64,000 bases of DNA from Marinobacter alexandrii (GCA_039984955.1 JBDWTN010000007.1:2984501-3048500); one strand, 5' to 3'; positions 1 through 10,031 are shown, counted from the first letter of the stretch. Made by a program: numbers and translations. The notes: generated from the letters alone by a model not told the origin.

Positions 1-2640
1 ATGCACAATCCACCCAAGCTTGCTGAAAAGCTTCTAAGGAGGCTGATAAGGTCCAGTTTCCGAGAAGAAGTCCTAGGTGATTTAAAAGAAGATTTCTTTA
101 GAGTAATTGATGAAAAATCACTTTGGGCAGCTCGATGTACCTATTGGTATCAAGTATTCAATTACATAAGACCTTTTGCACTGAACAAACCAATGAAATT
201 AAATCAACTAACAATGCTTAGACATTACATCAAAATATCTTGGAGGACAATTGTAAGAAATAAAGCATTTTCAGCAATAGAAATCGGTGGGTTTGCTGTT
301 GGTATATCTGCATGCATTTTGATCTTTCTCTATGTCAACGATCAGACAGGATATGATAAGCATTATGAAAACAAGGATAGAGTTTATCGCTTAGTCAATC
401 AATGGTCTGAGGAAGGTGAGGTTGGACGCTGGAGTAATGTTCACGGCCCTCTAAAAGAGGTGCTGGAGGATAATATTCCTGAAATGGAACTGGTGGCGCG
501 AACGGTCTTTTGGAGTTGGGGAGATGCCGGAGCGAATAATATTCGAAAATCAGAAGCTCCATACAATCATTACGAGGAAGGGTTCTTTTATGCAGATCCA
601 GAGTTGCTAGATATTCTGGAGATACCGATGGTTTATGGAAGAAGTAAAACGGCACTTTCAGAACCCAACAGTATGGTTATCTCAAGGACTAAAGCTGAAC
701 TATACTATCCTAACGAAGATCCTACAGGACGTTTGATGGTGCTAAATGACAATCTGGAGAGCACTTATGTAATTGGTGGTGTGATGGAAGATTTCCCATC
801 AAATTCACACCTTCAAGGAGATTTTATTCTCACACTTGAAGACAGGAAGAGTGGCCCTGGAACAAGTGGGTGGTGCTGTACGAACTATAATATGTATGCA
901 AGACTTCTTGCCAATACGAATAAGGAGGAAGTAGAAGACAAAACAGCAGTACTCAGGAATACCTATGTGTTAGATCAGCTCAAGGAACGAGGTGATTCAG
1001 GGATAGAAGAAATGGCTAAATATCAATCGTACTATCTGCAGTCTGTAGAAGATATTTACCTCAATCCTGAAGAGGTATGGGATGACTTGTCTCATGGCTC
1101 ACAAGAATTAGTATGGATTTTTGGTTTTATAGCTGGCATCATTTTGCTTCTTGCATGTATAAACTTTGTAAATCTTGCTACTGCTAAATCTATTAAACGA
1201 GCCAAAGAAATTGGACTGAGAAAAGTTGTAGGATCCTTTCAGTCAAACTTAATTTATCAATACCTCGCTGAGTCGTGTGTTTATTGCCTGATGGCAATTA
1301 TCGTAGGCTTAGGATTATCTTGGATAGCCTTACCCTTCTTCAATGAGCTCGCTGGCACTTCTATAGGTATGCCATGGCTGAGTAGTTGGTTTATTCCTCT
1401 CTTACTTCTAACAGCATTGGTGATTGGGCTATTATCCGGCATTTATCCAGCATTCTATCTCTCAAGATTCAAACCGGTGGAAGTTTTAAAAGGTCAGGCT
1501 GTAAAAGGAAGTAAAGCTTCTTTTTTTCGCAATGCGATGGTTGTTTTCCAATTTACTGCTACCGTAATCCTGATAGTTGGTGCGCTCGTCACTCGTCAAC
1601 AATTTCAGCTAATTATGAACAAATCCCTTGGATACAATAAAGACCAGGTGATTAATATCATGGGACTAGAGTCAATGAATGAAAGTGAAATAGCTTCTTT
1701 TAAGCAAGAACTCCAAAGACTTTCGGTAGTTGAAAAAGCGACCTTATCAGATTATTTACCAGTTGAGGGAGGAGCTATTCAGAATCGTGGATACTGGATT
1801 GAAAGTCGTAGGCAACTAGATAATGGACTGGAAGCAGCGAGATGGGTTGTAGATGAGGATTACATCCATACAATGGAGATGGAAATAATTCAAGGCAGAG
1901 GCTTTCTTCAAGGTACAGTAGATGATGAATCCATCATCATAAATGAACGGATGGCCGAACTACTAGGATTGAAAGAGCCATTAGGGAAGGTTATCATAGA
2001 TATGTTTGATGAAACATATACGGTTGTTGGAGTCGTTAAAAATTTCCATTTTCAATCAATTTTAGATTTCATTGAGCCTTTAGTCATGGTGAAAGGAAGG
2101 GGCATCTCGACTCTTTCAGTAAAAATAAACTCAGAAGATGCGATGGCAGCAATGGAAGAAATTACCACGATTTGGGAGAGCTTCAATGCGCACCAAGCAC
2201 TTCGTTTTTCTTTTATGGATCAACGATTTGAAAGAATGTACGATGGCTTGAATCGAGCAAAAACCATTTTCATCATATTCGCCGCATTGTCAATTTTAGT
2301 TGCTTGCTTAGGACTCTTTGCACTATCAATTTATATGATTGATCAGAGAGGCAAAGAAATGAGCGTACGTAAAGTTCTAGGTGCTAGCATAGGGAGAGTT
2401 TTTGCAATGCTGACTTTTGACTTTCTGAAGCTTGTACTGATTTCAATTATGATCGCGATTCCAATTGCTTGGTATTTGATGGATCTTTTTCTTGAAGATA
2501 TGGTACACAGAGTGGAACTGTCATGGATCATTTTTGCAATATCCGGTGCAATAGCTATCGCCATTGCTTTTGGTACGATCAGCTTTGAATCAATAAAAGC
2601 TGCGCTGGCCAACCCCATTAAAAAGTTGAGGTCAGAGTAG
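1..2640 (+). CDS. FtsX/MacB-type ABC transporter permease with prefix domain
   Basis: An 879-residue integral inner-membrane protein. Residues about 1-60 form the cytoplasmic prefix seen on Cytophagales permeases (NPPKLAEKLL, then an EEVLGDLKEDF stretch). Then comes an N-terminal membrane segment near residue 90-110, a MacB-like periplasmic domain, three membrane helices with the FtsX signature KRAKEIGLRKVVGS, a second periplasmic domain, and a second three-helix FtsX unit with KEMSVRKVLGAS. It is thus a tandem double permease. It likely works with a separate ATPase, not encoded here, on lipoprotein, peptide or envelope substrates; the substrate is unknown. The start coincides with the window edge. 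It fits the related proteins at 10370, 28960 and 31688, but an upstream start cannot be excluded. A PadR gene probably lies just outside. Confidence 0.9.
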   Translation: MHNPPKLAEKLLRRLIRSSFREEVLGDLKEDFFRVIDEKSLWAARCTYWYQVFNYIRPFALNKPMKLNQLTMLRHYIKISWRTIVRNKAFSAIEIGGFAVGISACILIFLYVNDQTGYDKHYENKDRVYRLVNQWSEEGEVGRWSNVHGPLKEVLEDNIPEMELVARTVFWSWGDAGANNIRKSEAPYNHYEEGFFYADPELLDILEIPMVYGRSKTALSEPNSMVISRTKAELYYPNEDPTGRLMVLNDNLESTYVIGGVMEDFPSNSHLQGDFILTLEDRKSGPGTSGWCCTNYNMYARLLANTNKEEVEDKTAVLRNTYVLDQLKERGDSGIEEMAKYQSYYLQSVEDIYLNPEEVWDDLSHGSQELVWIFGFIAGIILLLACINFVNLATAKSIKRAKEIGLRKVVGSFQSNLIYQYLAESCVYCLMAIIVGLGLSWIALPFFNELAGTSIGMPWLSSWFIPLLLLTALVIGLLSGIYPAFYLSRFKPVEVLKGQAVKGSKASFFRNAMVVFQFTATVILIVGALVTRQQFQLIMNKSLGYNKDQVINIMGLESMNESEIASFKQELQRLSVVEKATLSDYLPVEGGAIQNRGYWIESRRQLDNGLEAARWVVDEDYIHTMEMEIIQGRGFLQGTVDDESIIINERMAELLGLKEPLGKVIIDMFDETYTVVGVVKNFHFQSILDFIEPLVMVKGRGISTLSVKINSEDAMAAMEEITTIWESFNAHQALRFSFMDQRFERMYDGLNRAKTIFIIFAALSILVACLGLFALSIYMIDQRGKEMSVRKVLGASIGRVFAMLTFDFLKLVLISIMIAIPIAWYLMDLFLEDMVHRVELSWIIFAISGAIAIAIAFGTISFESIKAALANPIKKLRSE

Positions 2641-2691
2641 TTAATGTGAGTCACCTTAATGGATTCTTTGATGAACAAGCGCATAAGAAAA

Positions 2692-3480
2692 CTAGTCTTT
2701 GACTTCTTGCATCTTTCTGATTTGACTTAGTAGCACTTTTTTTGGAGTAAGAGGTACCATTGACATCATGATTTTTTGAGAAGTACTTAGTCCTGAAATC
2801 AGGTCAAGCTTACCTTTAATCATGGCATTGTATCCATCCCTTGCCACTGTTTTTGCACTGGCAGTATTTTTAAAGAGCTCAGTTTTGTCCATACCAGAAA
2901 TTTTTCCAAAATCAGTTTCTGTTGCGCCAGGCATGAGATTAGTTACAGTTATGTTAGTGTCATGGAGCTCTTCAGCTAATGCATTACTAAAGGAGCTTAC
3001 ATATGCTTTAGTGGCGTAGTATACAGCCTGCAACGGACCAGGTAATAAGCTTGCAGTAGAGGATACGTTCAGAATTTTTCCTTCATCTCTTTTCACAAAA
3101 TCTTGAAGAAAATGATGAGTCAAAGCAGTCAAAGCTGATATGTTGAGGTTAATCATAGCTAAATCATCTTTTATATCTCGTTCATGAAATTTACTTACAC
3201 CACCAAAGCCGGCATTGTTTATTAGATAATTCACTTCAATATCAAGTGCCTTGACTTGATCATAGATTTCTTGTGTAGCATTTTCAGTGCCTAGGTCCTT
3301 GGAGATGACCGTGACTTTTACATTGCTTTTACTTTCTAGCTCATCTTTCAGATGATTTAGTTTGTCTTCACTTCTGGCGACAATGACTAAATCACCACCT
3401 TGCTCCGCATGCAGTTTAGCAAATTCCTTTCCTATTCCGGAAGATGCTCCAGTGATAAGCGCGACTTTTTTATTCTCCAT
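2692..3480 (-). CDS. Short-chain dehydrogenase/reductase (SDR)
   Basis: A 262-residue classical SDR. The Rossmann glycine motif is TGASSGIGKEF near residues 10-20, NNAG is near residue 90, the catalytic Ser lies in NVSSTASL, and Tyr-Lys is in YYATKAY. This indicates NAD(P)-dependent oxidation or reduction of a carbonyl or alcohol; the substrate is not predictable. It lies 52 bases downstream of the TetR gene on the same strand and has its own copy of the TetR-like palindrome in that gap, so both are probably repressed together. Confidence 0.9.
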   Translation of the reverse strand: MENKKVALITGASSGIGKEFAKLHAEQGGDLVIVARSEDKLNHLKDELESKSNVKVTVISKDLGTENATQEIYDQVKALDIEVNYLINNAGFGGVSKFHERDIKDDLAMINLNISALTALTHHFLQDFVKRDEGKILNVSSTASLLPGPLQAVYYATKAYVSSFSNALAEELHDTNITVTNLMPGATETDFGKISGMDKTELFKNTASAKTVARDGYNAMIKGKLDLISGLSTSQKIMMSMVPLTPKKVLLSQIRKMQEVKD

Positions 3481-3496
3481 ATTTTGTTAGATTTAA

Positions 3497-3516
3497 ATAA
3501 GTGAGTAATCACTTAT
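3497..3516. promoter_or_regulatory. Palindromic operator in front of the SDR gene
   Basis: Perfect 8-base arms ATAAGTGA and TCACTTAT surround GTAA, 16 bases upstream of the SDR start on the minus strand. The core AAGTGA-GTAA-TCACTT is repeated exactly at 4063-4078 in front of the TetR gene. Two identical palindromes at a TetR gene and its neighbour are the usual picture of an autoregulating TetR repressor. Binding by that protein is inferred. Confidence 0.75.
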
Positions 3517-3532
3517 AATATTTTCGAATTTT

Positions 3533-4060
3533 TTAAAGTTTATATTTCTGTTTTAAAAATTCAGTAGTTCCTGTCAAATCAAAATCACCCTGAAGCATAA
3601 ATCGAGTAGCTATCCCATCCATTAGTGTCAACAGTAGATTAGCTTCCTCTTCAGGATTATTAAATCTAAGTGCTTTAAAGGCTCTGACTAAGGCCTCTCG
3701 AATAGATTCCATTTTGTGCTCTCCATACATTTCAAGTTCCCACTTGATCTTGAACTGCAACTTCCAAAAATCAACTGCTTCTTTATTTTTACTCATATTT
3801 GGACCAATTGCGATGTATTTGCGGAGCAGTTCTTTCGGATCAGATTCCGTAATGACATCAGCGAAAAGTTCTTTGGCTCTTTCTTCTCCTAAATTGAGAA
3901 TGGCATCTAGCAAACCTTCTTTGCTTCCAAAATGGCGAAAAATCAATCCTTCCGAAACACCTGCTTTTTTAGACACTTTGCTAGTGGAAGTGCTTTTATA
4001 ACCCTCCTCTGCAAACAGGACTAATGCAGCATTCAATATTTTCTCTTGTTTTTCAGTCAT
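3533..4060 (-). CDS. TetR/AcrR family transcriptional regulator
   Basis: A 175-residue one-domain regulator. The N-terminal TetR helix-turn-helix occupies residues about 5-50 (ILNAALVLFAEEGY, then TSKVSKKAGVSEGLIFRHFG). The C-terminal ligand and dimer domain is typical in length. The start is supported by a palindromic operator only three bases upstream. It probably represses itself, the downstream SDR and possibly the divergent hydrolase at 4115. The ligand is unknown. Confidence 0.92.
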   Translation of the reverse strand: MTEKQEKILNAALVLFAEEGYKSTSTSKVSKKAGVSEGLIFRHFGSKEGLLDAILNLGEERAKELFADVITESDPKELLRKYIAIGPNMSKNKEAVDFWKLQFKIKWELEMYGEHKMESIREALVRAFKALRFNNPEEEANLLLTLMDGIATRFMLQGDFDLTGTTEFLKQKYKL

Positions 4061-4062
4061 AA

Positions 4063-4079
4063 AAGTGAGTAATCACTTA
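4063..4079. promoter_or_regulatory. TetR operator between divergent TetR and hydrolase genes
   Basis: AAGTGA-GTAA-TCACTT followed by A, matching the site at 3497-3516 over the whole 17-base core. It sits three bases from the TetR start and 36 bases from the divergent hydrolase start, so one bound dimer could control both directions. Confidence 0.75.
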
Positions 4080-4114
4080 CAAAAATAGAAATAAAATTTT
4101 ACCTTGCAAGCAGA

Positions 4115-5248
4115 ATGAAAATATTTAAACGAATCATGCTTGTAGTTATATCCGCCATTTTACTGATTGTGGTGTCAGTATTTATCTTTTTTAGAACAGC
4201 ACCACAAATAGGAGGTAAGCCAAAGGGTGAACGCCTTGAACGAATGAAAAAGGCAGAAAACTATGAAAAGGAAATTTTTAAAAATACAGTAGAAACGAAT
4301 ATGGACATGCCACTCAAGGATTTGAGGAAGGTGCTAGCTCATTATTTGTTTGCCGATAAGTCTGGAAAATCTCCTAAAAAAGCAATAGATACAGAACCCT
4401 TTAGCGCTGATTCATTTTTGGCTATTGATACAAGCAAGATAGTCGTGACATGGTTTGGACATTCTTCCATTCTAATCCGTATAGATGGAATGACTATCCT
4501 TATAGATCCTGTGCTTGTAGGGAAGCGTGCCTCTATGTTTTCTTTTATGGGCCCAGAAAGATTCGATTATGAGCATCATATCGAGATTGATGAATTGCCT
4601 GAAATTGATGCGGTTATTATTTCTCATGATCATTATGATCATCTGGATTACCCGACCATTTTGAAATTAAAAGATAAAATCAAGCGCTTTTATATGCCAT
4701 TAGGAATAGGTGCTCACTTCGAAAAGTGGGGAGTGCCTTCTGAGAATATTTTTGAATTAGCGTGGTGGGACGAAATTGAGCTAAACGGCTTGAAGATGGC
4801 ACTTACACCTACGCGTCACTTCTCTGGTAGAGGTCTGGGAGATCGTTTTCAAACACTGTGGGGGTCTTGGGTGATCATCGGCAAAAACAAGAAACTCTAT
4901 TTTAGCGGGGATAGTGGATACTTTCCTGGGTTTAAAGAAATAGGAAAGAAGTATGGTCCATTTGACCTTACCTTCATGGAATGCGGAGCATACAATGAGA
5001 GCTGGAGTGAAATTCATATGTTCCCTGAAGAAACAGCACAAGCGCATTTGGATGTAAAAGGAAAACTTTTAATGCCTATTCATTGGGGGAAATTTGATTT
5101 AAGTATCCACCCTTGGAAAGAGTCTGTAAATAGGTTGAGTGCCAAAGCTCAGGAAGAAAACATCGAATTATTTACCCCAGAGGTGGGGGAAATGATTGTG
5201 TTATCTGATAGTTTGGAGTTTGATGCATGGTGGAAGGAAGTAGAATAA
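4115..5248 (+). CDS. MBL-fold metal-dependent hydrolase, NAPE-PLD/UlaG-like
   Basis: A 377-residue protein with an N-terminal membrane anchor or signal segment (residues about 5-27), then a metallo-beta-lactamase fold. The metal motif is H171-x-H173-x-D175-H176 (SHDHYDHLD), with later ligands H235 in TRHFSGR and D266 in SGDSGY, and a final His in MPIHWGKFD. This order is that of the N-acyl-phosphatidylethanolamine phospholipase D-like/L-ascorbate-6-phosphate lactonase-like branch. The membrane anchor makes a lipid or envelope substrate plausible, but that is inference. It is divergent from the TetR gene and shares its operator region. Confidence 0.85.
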   Translation: MKIFKRIMLVVISAILLIVVSVFIFFRTAPQIGGKPKGERLERMKKAENYEKEIFKNTVETNMDMPLKDLRKVLAHYLFADKSGKSPKKAIDTEPFSADSFLAIDTSKIVVTWFGHSSILIRIDGMTILIDPVLVGKRASMFSFMGPERFDYEHHIEIDELPEIDAVIISHDHYDHLDYPTILKLKDKIKRFYMPLGIGAHFEKWGVPSENIFELAWWDEIELNGLKMALTPTRHFSGRGLGDRFQTLWGSWVIIGKNKKLYFSGDSGYFPGFKEIGKKYGPFDLTFMECGAYNESWSEIHMFPEETAQAHLDVKGKLLMPIHWGKFDLSIHPWKESVNRLSAKAQEENIELFTPEVGEMIVLSDSLEFDAWWKEVE

Positions 5249-5290
5249 ACTACTTCTGCTAACTTTAGAAATCTCAACCTAATAAAACCT

Positions 5291-6931
5291 ATGAAATTAT
5301 TCTATTTAATGTTCGTCATTGCTCTTATATCTATAGCATGCGAGCCTATTGATAAGGATACGTCTACAGAGATCAGAAATGTCAAGAAAACAGATGCTTC
5401 TTACATCGACCTTACCAATTTGTTCGAAGAGTGGAGGTTATTTGAAAACCCTCCTTTACTCAACGGTGCTCCCGACTACACAAAGAAAGGATTTGATAGT
5501 AGACAACAATCATTTGAACAGTTGAGAAATAAACTCTTAGAAATGGATACATCTCGCTGGTCTGTTTCTGAAAAAGTTGATTGGGAAATCGTCCGGGCAG
5601 AGATGAATGGATATGATTTTAATTATCGAATACTAAAGCCATGGGAGCGAGATCCGGCATATTACAAATCTTTATGGATGTATCGCAGTGATGTCCCGGC
5701 GCATGAGGGACCTACACATCATGCGACCACTGAAGTTTGGATGTATGATTTCCCACTTGATGGCAAGCAAAGAGCTCAGTTCATCAATAATCTTAAGGTC
5801 ATTCCATTATTAAATGAGCAAGCTAAATCTAACCTGACAGGAAATGCGCGAGACCTTTGGATTACAGGTATTCGAACGATAAAGCAGCAAAGTCAGAATC
5901 TTGAGATGATCAAATCATGGGAGGGTAATTCTGCGGATGAAGAGTTAATCTCTACGATCAATAATGCGATTGCCTCAACCAACGATTTCGTGGCGTGGTT
6001 AGAAGCTGAATCTTCCTCGAAAAATGGAGAATCGGGTATTGGAAAAGAAAACTACACCTGGTATTTACAAAATGTACACTTAGTGCCATTAACATGGGAG
6101 GATGAAGTAATGATCTTGAAGCGGGAATTGGCGAGAGCTTGGTCTGCTTTAAAACTTGAAGAACATCGAAATCGTAATTTGCCGCAAATTGAATCGGTCG
6201 AATCTGCAGAAGCTTATGAAGCATTGGCCGAAAGGTCAACGGAAAGCCTGATGAATTTTCTTGACAAAGATGAAGTGGTAACCGTTAAGGACTACTTCGA
6301 ACCTGCTTTGAGAGAACATCTTGGTCAGTTTGTTCCTAAAGAAACACGAAACTTCTTTTGGATCACTGCACATCATGATCCAAGGCCACTTTATTCCCAT
6401 TTCTATCATTGGTTTGAATTGGCTAGAATGGACACAGAACCGCATAAAAGCTTGATCCGAAGAGGTCCTTTACTTTACAATATTTTCGATTCAAGAAATG
6501 AAGGTACTGCGACAGCTGTAGAAGAGATGTTTATGGATGCGGGACTTTATGATGATGATCTTCGAGTGCGAGAGGTAGTTTATATCATGATTGCTCAACG
6601 AGCAGCAAGAGGTTTAGGCTCATTGTATGCGCATGCTAACGAAATGAGTATGGAGGAAGCGGGCCAAATTCATTCGGAAAATACGCCTAGAGGATGGATG
6701 AAGACGGAGAAGGACCTACTCATCTTTGAACAACATTTATATTTAAGACAGCCGGGGTATGGAACCAGTTATATCACAGGCAAATATTTGTTGGAAGATG
6801 CTATGATGGCCTATGCCTTAGAAAAAGAAAAGCAGAACAAATCTTTTGTTCTGCTTGAATTCTTTGATTCTCTAAACAGCATTGGAAACATTCCAATAAC
6901 GCTGGCTAAGAAGGAATTAGTAAATAATTAA
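5291..6931 (+). CDS. DUF885-like lipoprotein, putative inactive or divergent peptidase
   Basis: A 546-residue exported lipoprotein with lipobox cysteine at residue 17 (LISIAC). The C-terminal third follows the DUF885 pattern: [15 protein letters not shown] replaces the usual EGWALYAE block, and [18 protein letters not shown] matches the family's PGQA-type motif near the C-terminus. The DUF885 metal motif HExxPGHH is not seen where expected; the equivalent stretch reads [11 protein letters not shown]. It could be a non-peptidase relative. It starts 42 bases after the MBL hydrolase, so co-transcription is possible. Confidence 0.7.
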   Translation: MKLFYLMFVIALISIACEPIDKDTSTEIRNVKKTDASYIDLTNLFEEWRLFENPPLLNGAPDYTKKGFDSRQQSFEQLRNKLLEMDTSRWSVSEKVDWEIVRAEMNGYDFNYRILKPWERDPAYYKSLWMYRSDVPAHEGPTHHATTEVWMYDFPLDGKQRAQFINNLKVIPLLNEQAKSNLTGNARDLWITGIRTIKQQSQNLEMIKSWEGNSADEELISTINNAIASTNDFVAWLEAESSSKNGESGIGKENYTWYLQNVHLVPLTWEDEVMILKRELARAWSALKLEEHRNRNLPQIESVESAEAYEALAERSTESLMNFLDKDEVVTVKDYFEPALREHLGQFVPKETRNFFWITAHHDPRPLYSHFYHWFELARMDTEPHKSLIRRGPLLYNIFDSRNEGTATAVEEMFMDAGLYDDDLRVREVVYIMIAQRAARGLGSLYAHANEMSMEEAGQIHSENTPRGWMKTEKDLLIFEQHLYLRQPGYGTSYITGKYLLEDAMMAYALEKEKQNKSFVLLEFFDSLNSIGNIPITLAKKELVNN

Positions 6932-6946
6932 AAAGGAAGAGGGGGC

Positions 6947-7399
6947 TTAAGCTTCCTCTTTTTCTTTAGTCACTTTTTTTTCTGTAGTCTCTTTTGCTGG
7001 AGCCTCTTCAGTTTCAGCAGTCTCGTTAGCAACTTCAGTTTCTTCAACTTCTTTCTCCAGAGGTCTCATCGTTACGGTTAGCATAAATTGTTTGTCCATG
7101 ACAAAATCATAATAGGCCTCTTCCATAAGCTCTTGAGCTTTATTAGATTTCTGAAGAATCTCTAAAAGATCTTGCGCTACTACAGACATCTTGATATTAT
7201 TCTGTGCACGCCCTCTGTGTGCTTCCAGTGTAAACGAGTGTCCGCCTTTTTCTTTGGAATTTAGATCACGAAATTCATGTGAGATGAATTGATACTGCTG
7301 AGGGCCCTCAGCTGAATCTTTCATCAATTTCACCAAAACAGGTTTGTATTTATTCCAAAGGAGTACGTAGAGACTATGATTTACTGGATAAACGGGCAT
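6947..7399 (-). CDS. Conserved hypothetical protein
   Basis: A 150-residue soluble protein without signal peptide or membrane helices. Residues 1-115 look globular (MPVYPVNHSLYVLLWNKYKP); the last 35 are a charged Glu/Thr/Lys/Ala tail of low complexity. No family is recognised with certainty. It is convergent with the DUF885 gene, whose stop is 15 bases away. Confidence 0.7.
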   Translation of the reverse strand: MPVYPVNHSLYVLLWNKYKPVLVKLMKDSAEGPQQYQFISHEFRDLNSKEKGGHSFTLEAHRGRAQNNIKMSVVAQDLLEILQKSNKAQELMEEAYYDFVMDKQFMLTVTMRPLEKEVEETEVANETAETEEAPAKETTEKKVTKEKEEA

Positions 7400-7557
7400 G
7401 GTTAAATTTTTAATTTGTTGAATTAGCCTGAAAAATTCAGGTGGAAATGAGAATTCATTCTAAATGAGTCGGATAACTATCCATACAATCAGTCCCCTGA
7501 TTACATCTCCCTTCACTACTAATATGCAAAGGTAACGGATTTATCTCGGCACACCAC

Positions 7558-9831
7558 TTATTGCCCGAATTTACCTTTTAGCATAGCCAGTTTTGCCTGT
7601 AAATCCCCATCTGGAGTGCGCTCTTCTTTTGGTTTACTTATTGAATCGGTTTTTTTTCTTGATTGATTAGATCGTTTCTGACTTCTTTTTACTTGAGGGG
7701 CATCTGATTTCATCGATAGAGAAATACGCTTTCTAGGAGCATCTACCTCAAGTACTCTGACGGTTACCTTTTGACCCAATTTCACTACTTGAGTGGGATC
7801 AGAAACGAAGGAATTAGATAGATGACTTATATGAACCAACCCGTCCTGATGAACGCCAATGTCAACGAAAGCCCCAAATTTGGTGATATTCGTTATAACC
7901 CCGGGCAGTGACATGCCTTCTTTTAAATCTGAAATCTCATTTACTCCTTCCTGAAACTGGATGACTTCAAATTGATCCCTGGGATCTCTTCCAGGCCGAT
8001 CAAGTTCAGCTAAAATGTCCTTTAGTGTCGGCAAACCTACATTTTCCGTTACATATTGATTGAGGTTTATCTTTTTTCTCAACTCAGCGCCAGACATTAA
8101 ATCGCGTACGGATGCCTGTGCGTCCTTTGCCATTTGTTCCACCGTCTGGTAGCGCTCTGGATGTACTGCACTTCGATCGAGTGGGTTATCAGCATCTTGG
8201 ATGCGAAGAAATCCTGCAGCTTGTTCAAATGCCTTATCACCTAAGCGAGGAACTTTTTTAAGTGCTTCTCGCGATTGAAAAGGACCATTTTCATTTCGAT
8301 AGTTTACAATGTTCTCAGCAATCTGAGGACCTAGCCCGGATACATAAGTCAATAATTGTTTACTGGCTGTGTTCAACTCTACTCCTACATTATTCACACA
8401 GCCCATCACCACATCGTCAAGTGACTTTTTCAGGGCATTTTGATCTACGTCATGCTGATATTGACCTACTCCAATTGATTTTGCATCGAGTTTCACCAGT
8501 TCAGCTAATGGATCCATCATTCTCCGACCTATCGAAACAGAGCCTCTAACCGTCACATCTTCATTTGGAAATTCATCTCGAGCTACCTCAGAAGCAGAAT
8601 AGATAGATGCACCACTTTCATTTACCATAGCAATGATGATATCCTTAGCTAACCCAATGTTTTTAACAAATGATTCAGTCTCTCTACTGGCTGTCCCATT
8701 TCCGATTGCTATTGCTTCAATCTGATGCTTTTCAACAAGATGTCTTATGGTCTCACTCGCTTTTTGCAATTCTTTTTGTGGTTCATTTGGGTAAATCGCT
8801 GTGAATTCAAGCAGTTTTCCTTGCTTGTCGAGGCACACGACTTTGCAGCCGGTTCTAAACCCAGGATCAACAGCCATCACTGCCTTTTGCCCTAGCGGAG
8901 CAGACATTAGCAATTGCTTCAGGTTTTCTGCAAAAACAACAATAGCTTCTTCATCTGCTTTCTTCTTGCTTTCCATTCGCACTTCAGTCTCAATGCTCAC
9001 ACTCATCAACCTTTTGTAAGAGTCTTTGATGGCTGTGCTGACCTGATGACTAGCTTCGTTGTTGCCTAGCACAAATTGCCGTTCAATAATTTCTAAGGCT
9101 TCTTCCTCTTGAGGAGTGATGTTCATTGTAAGGAAACCTTCCTTTTCACCTCTACGAATGGCTAATAATCGATGAGATGGAATTTTATTGATCGCCTCGT
9201 CCCAATCGAAATAATCCTTGTACTTGGAAGCCTCCTGATCCTTTTCTTTGCTTTTCAATACTTTGGAGGAGATTGTTCCTTTTTTCATGAAAAGTTCACG
9301 GATCTTCTGTCTTATTTCAGCATTCTCGTTAATCGTTTCAGCGATAATATCTCTAGCTCCCTGCAATGCATCTTCTTCCGATTCTACACCTTTTTCAGTA
9401 TCCAGATACTGTGAGGCTTCAGATACTGGATCGAAATTTCCTTGTTCCAGAATCTTGATGGCTAATGGTTCCAATCCTTTTTCCTTAGCAACACTTGCTC
9501 GTGTTTTTCTTTTAGGCTTGTATGGAAGATAGAGATCTTCGAGAGTAGACATAGTTTGAGCTTCGTTGATTTTCTTTTCAAGCTCTGGAGTTAATTTTTC
9601 TTGTTCTTTGATAGACTTAAGAATGGCTTCTCTTCTGGCATCTAAATCACGGAGTTGCTGCATGCGATCGCGAATGGCAGCTACTTGAAGATCATCGAGA
9701 CTCCCTGTCACTTCCTTTCGATACCTGGAAATAAAAGGAACAGTTGCTCCACCATCAAGGAGTCCTACTGTGGCATCCACCTGATTTGATTTTACATTCA
9801 GTTCCTGCGCTATTCGTTCTTCGTGTCTCAT
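7558..9831 (-). CDS. tex: Tex, S1-domain RNA-binding transcription accessory protein
   Basis: A 757-residue protein with the full Tex architecture: an N-terminal helical region (RIAQELNVKSNQVDATVGLL), a YqgF/RNase H-like domain around residue 320 (AVDPGFRTGCKVV), tandem helix-hairpin-helix motifs around residues 490-560, and a C-terminal S1 domain at about 635-705 (FGAFVDIGVHQDGLVHISHL). The tail is Lys/Ser-rich. Tex is a cytoplasmic nucleic-acid-binding factor linked to transcription and RNA handling. Length is normal. It is transcribed alone. Confidence 0.97.
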   Translation of the reverse strand: MRHEERIAQELNVKSNQVDATVGLLDGGATVPFISRYRKEVTGSLDDLQVAAIRDRMQQLRDLDARREAILKSIKEQEKLTPELEKKINEAQTMSTLEDLYLPYKPKRKTRASVAKEKGLEPLAIKILEQGNFDPVSEASQYLDTEKGVESEEDALQGARDIIAETINENAEIRQKIRELFMKKGTISSKVLKSKEKDQEASKYKDYFDWDEAINKIPSHRLLAIRRGEKEGFLTMNITPQEEEALEIIERQFVLGNNEASHQVSTAIKDSYKRLMSVSIETEVRMESKKKADEEAIVVFAENLKQLLMSAPLGQKAVMAVDPGFRTGCKVVCLDKQGKLLEFTAIYPNEPQKELQKASETIRHLVEKHQIEAIAIGNGTASRETESFVKNIGLAKDIIIAMVNESGASIYSASEVARDEFPNEDVTVRGSVSIGRRMMDPLAELVKLDAKSIGVGQYQHDVDQNALKKSLDDVVMGCVNNVGVELNTASKQLLTYVSGLGPQIAENIVNYRNENGPFQSREALKKVPRLGDKAFEQAAGFLRIQDADNPLDRSAVHPERYQTVEQMAKDAQASVRDLMSGAELRKKINLNQYVTENVGLPTLKDILAELDRPGRDPRDQFEVIQFQEGVNEISDLKEGMSLPGVITNITKFGAFVDIGVHQDGLVHISHLSNSFVSDPTQVVKLGQKVTVRVLEVDAPRKRISLSMKSDAPQVKRSQKRSNQSRKKTDSISKPKEERTPDGDLQAKLAMLKGKFGQ

Positions 9832-9858
9832 TTGCCTTTATTCAATTTCCCGTTTCGA

Positions 9859-9930
9859 GTCATTCTGAACTCGTTTCAGAATCGTAGTAAGTGTATGTTG
9901 ATCTAGATCCTGAAATAAATTCAGGATGAC
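9859..9930. repeat. Two intergenic palindromic repeats (CTGAA family)
   Basis: At 9859-9883, GTCATTCTGAAC is followed by TCGTTTCAGAATC. At 9906-9930, GATCCTGAA-TAAA-TTCAGGATGAC is a near-perfect stem. Related copies lie at 35241-35265, 35292-35315 and 46261-46312. They occupy the spacer between the tex and PadR starts, where they can form hairpins in RNA or DNA. Confidence 0.75.
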
Positions 9931-10031
9931 TCTTGATAAGCGATATAAATCACTTTCAACTACCAAAAATAGAGGAGACACTGAATTAAAAATATAGATG
10001 TGGAAAACTTCTGATTTTTTATTTAATTTTA

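Noticed and set aside
6920-6965. Terminator between the DUF885 gene and the convergent gene.
   Set aside because: AAGAGG/CCTCTT arms exist but the stem is short and poorly paired; not listed as a feature.
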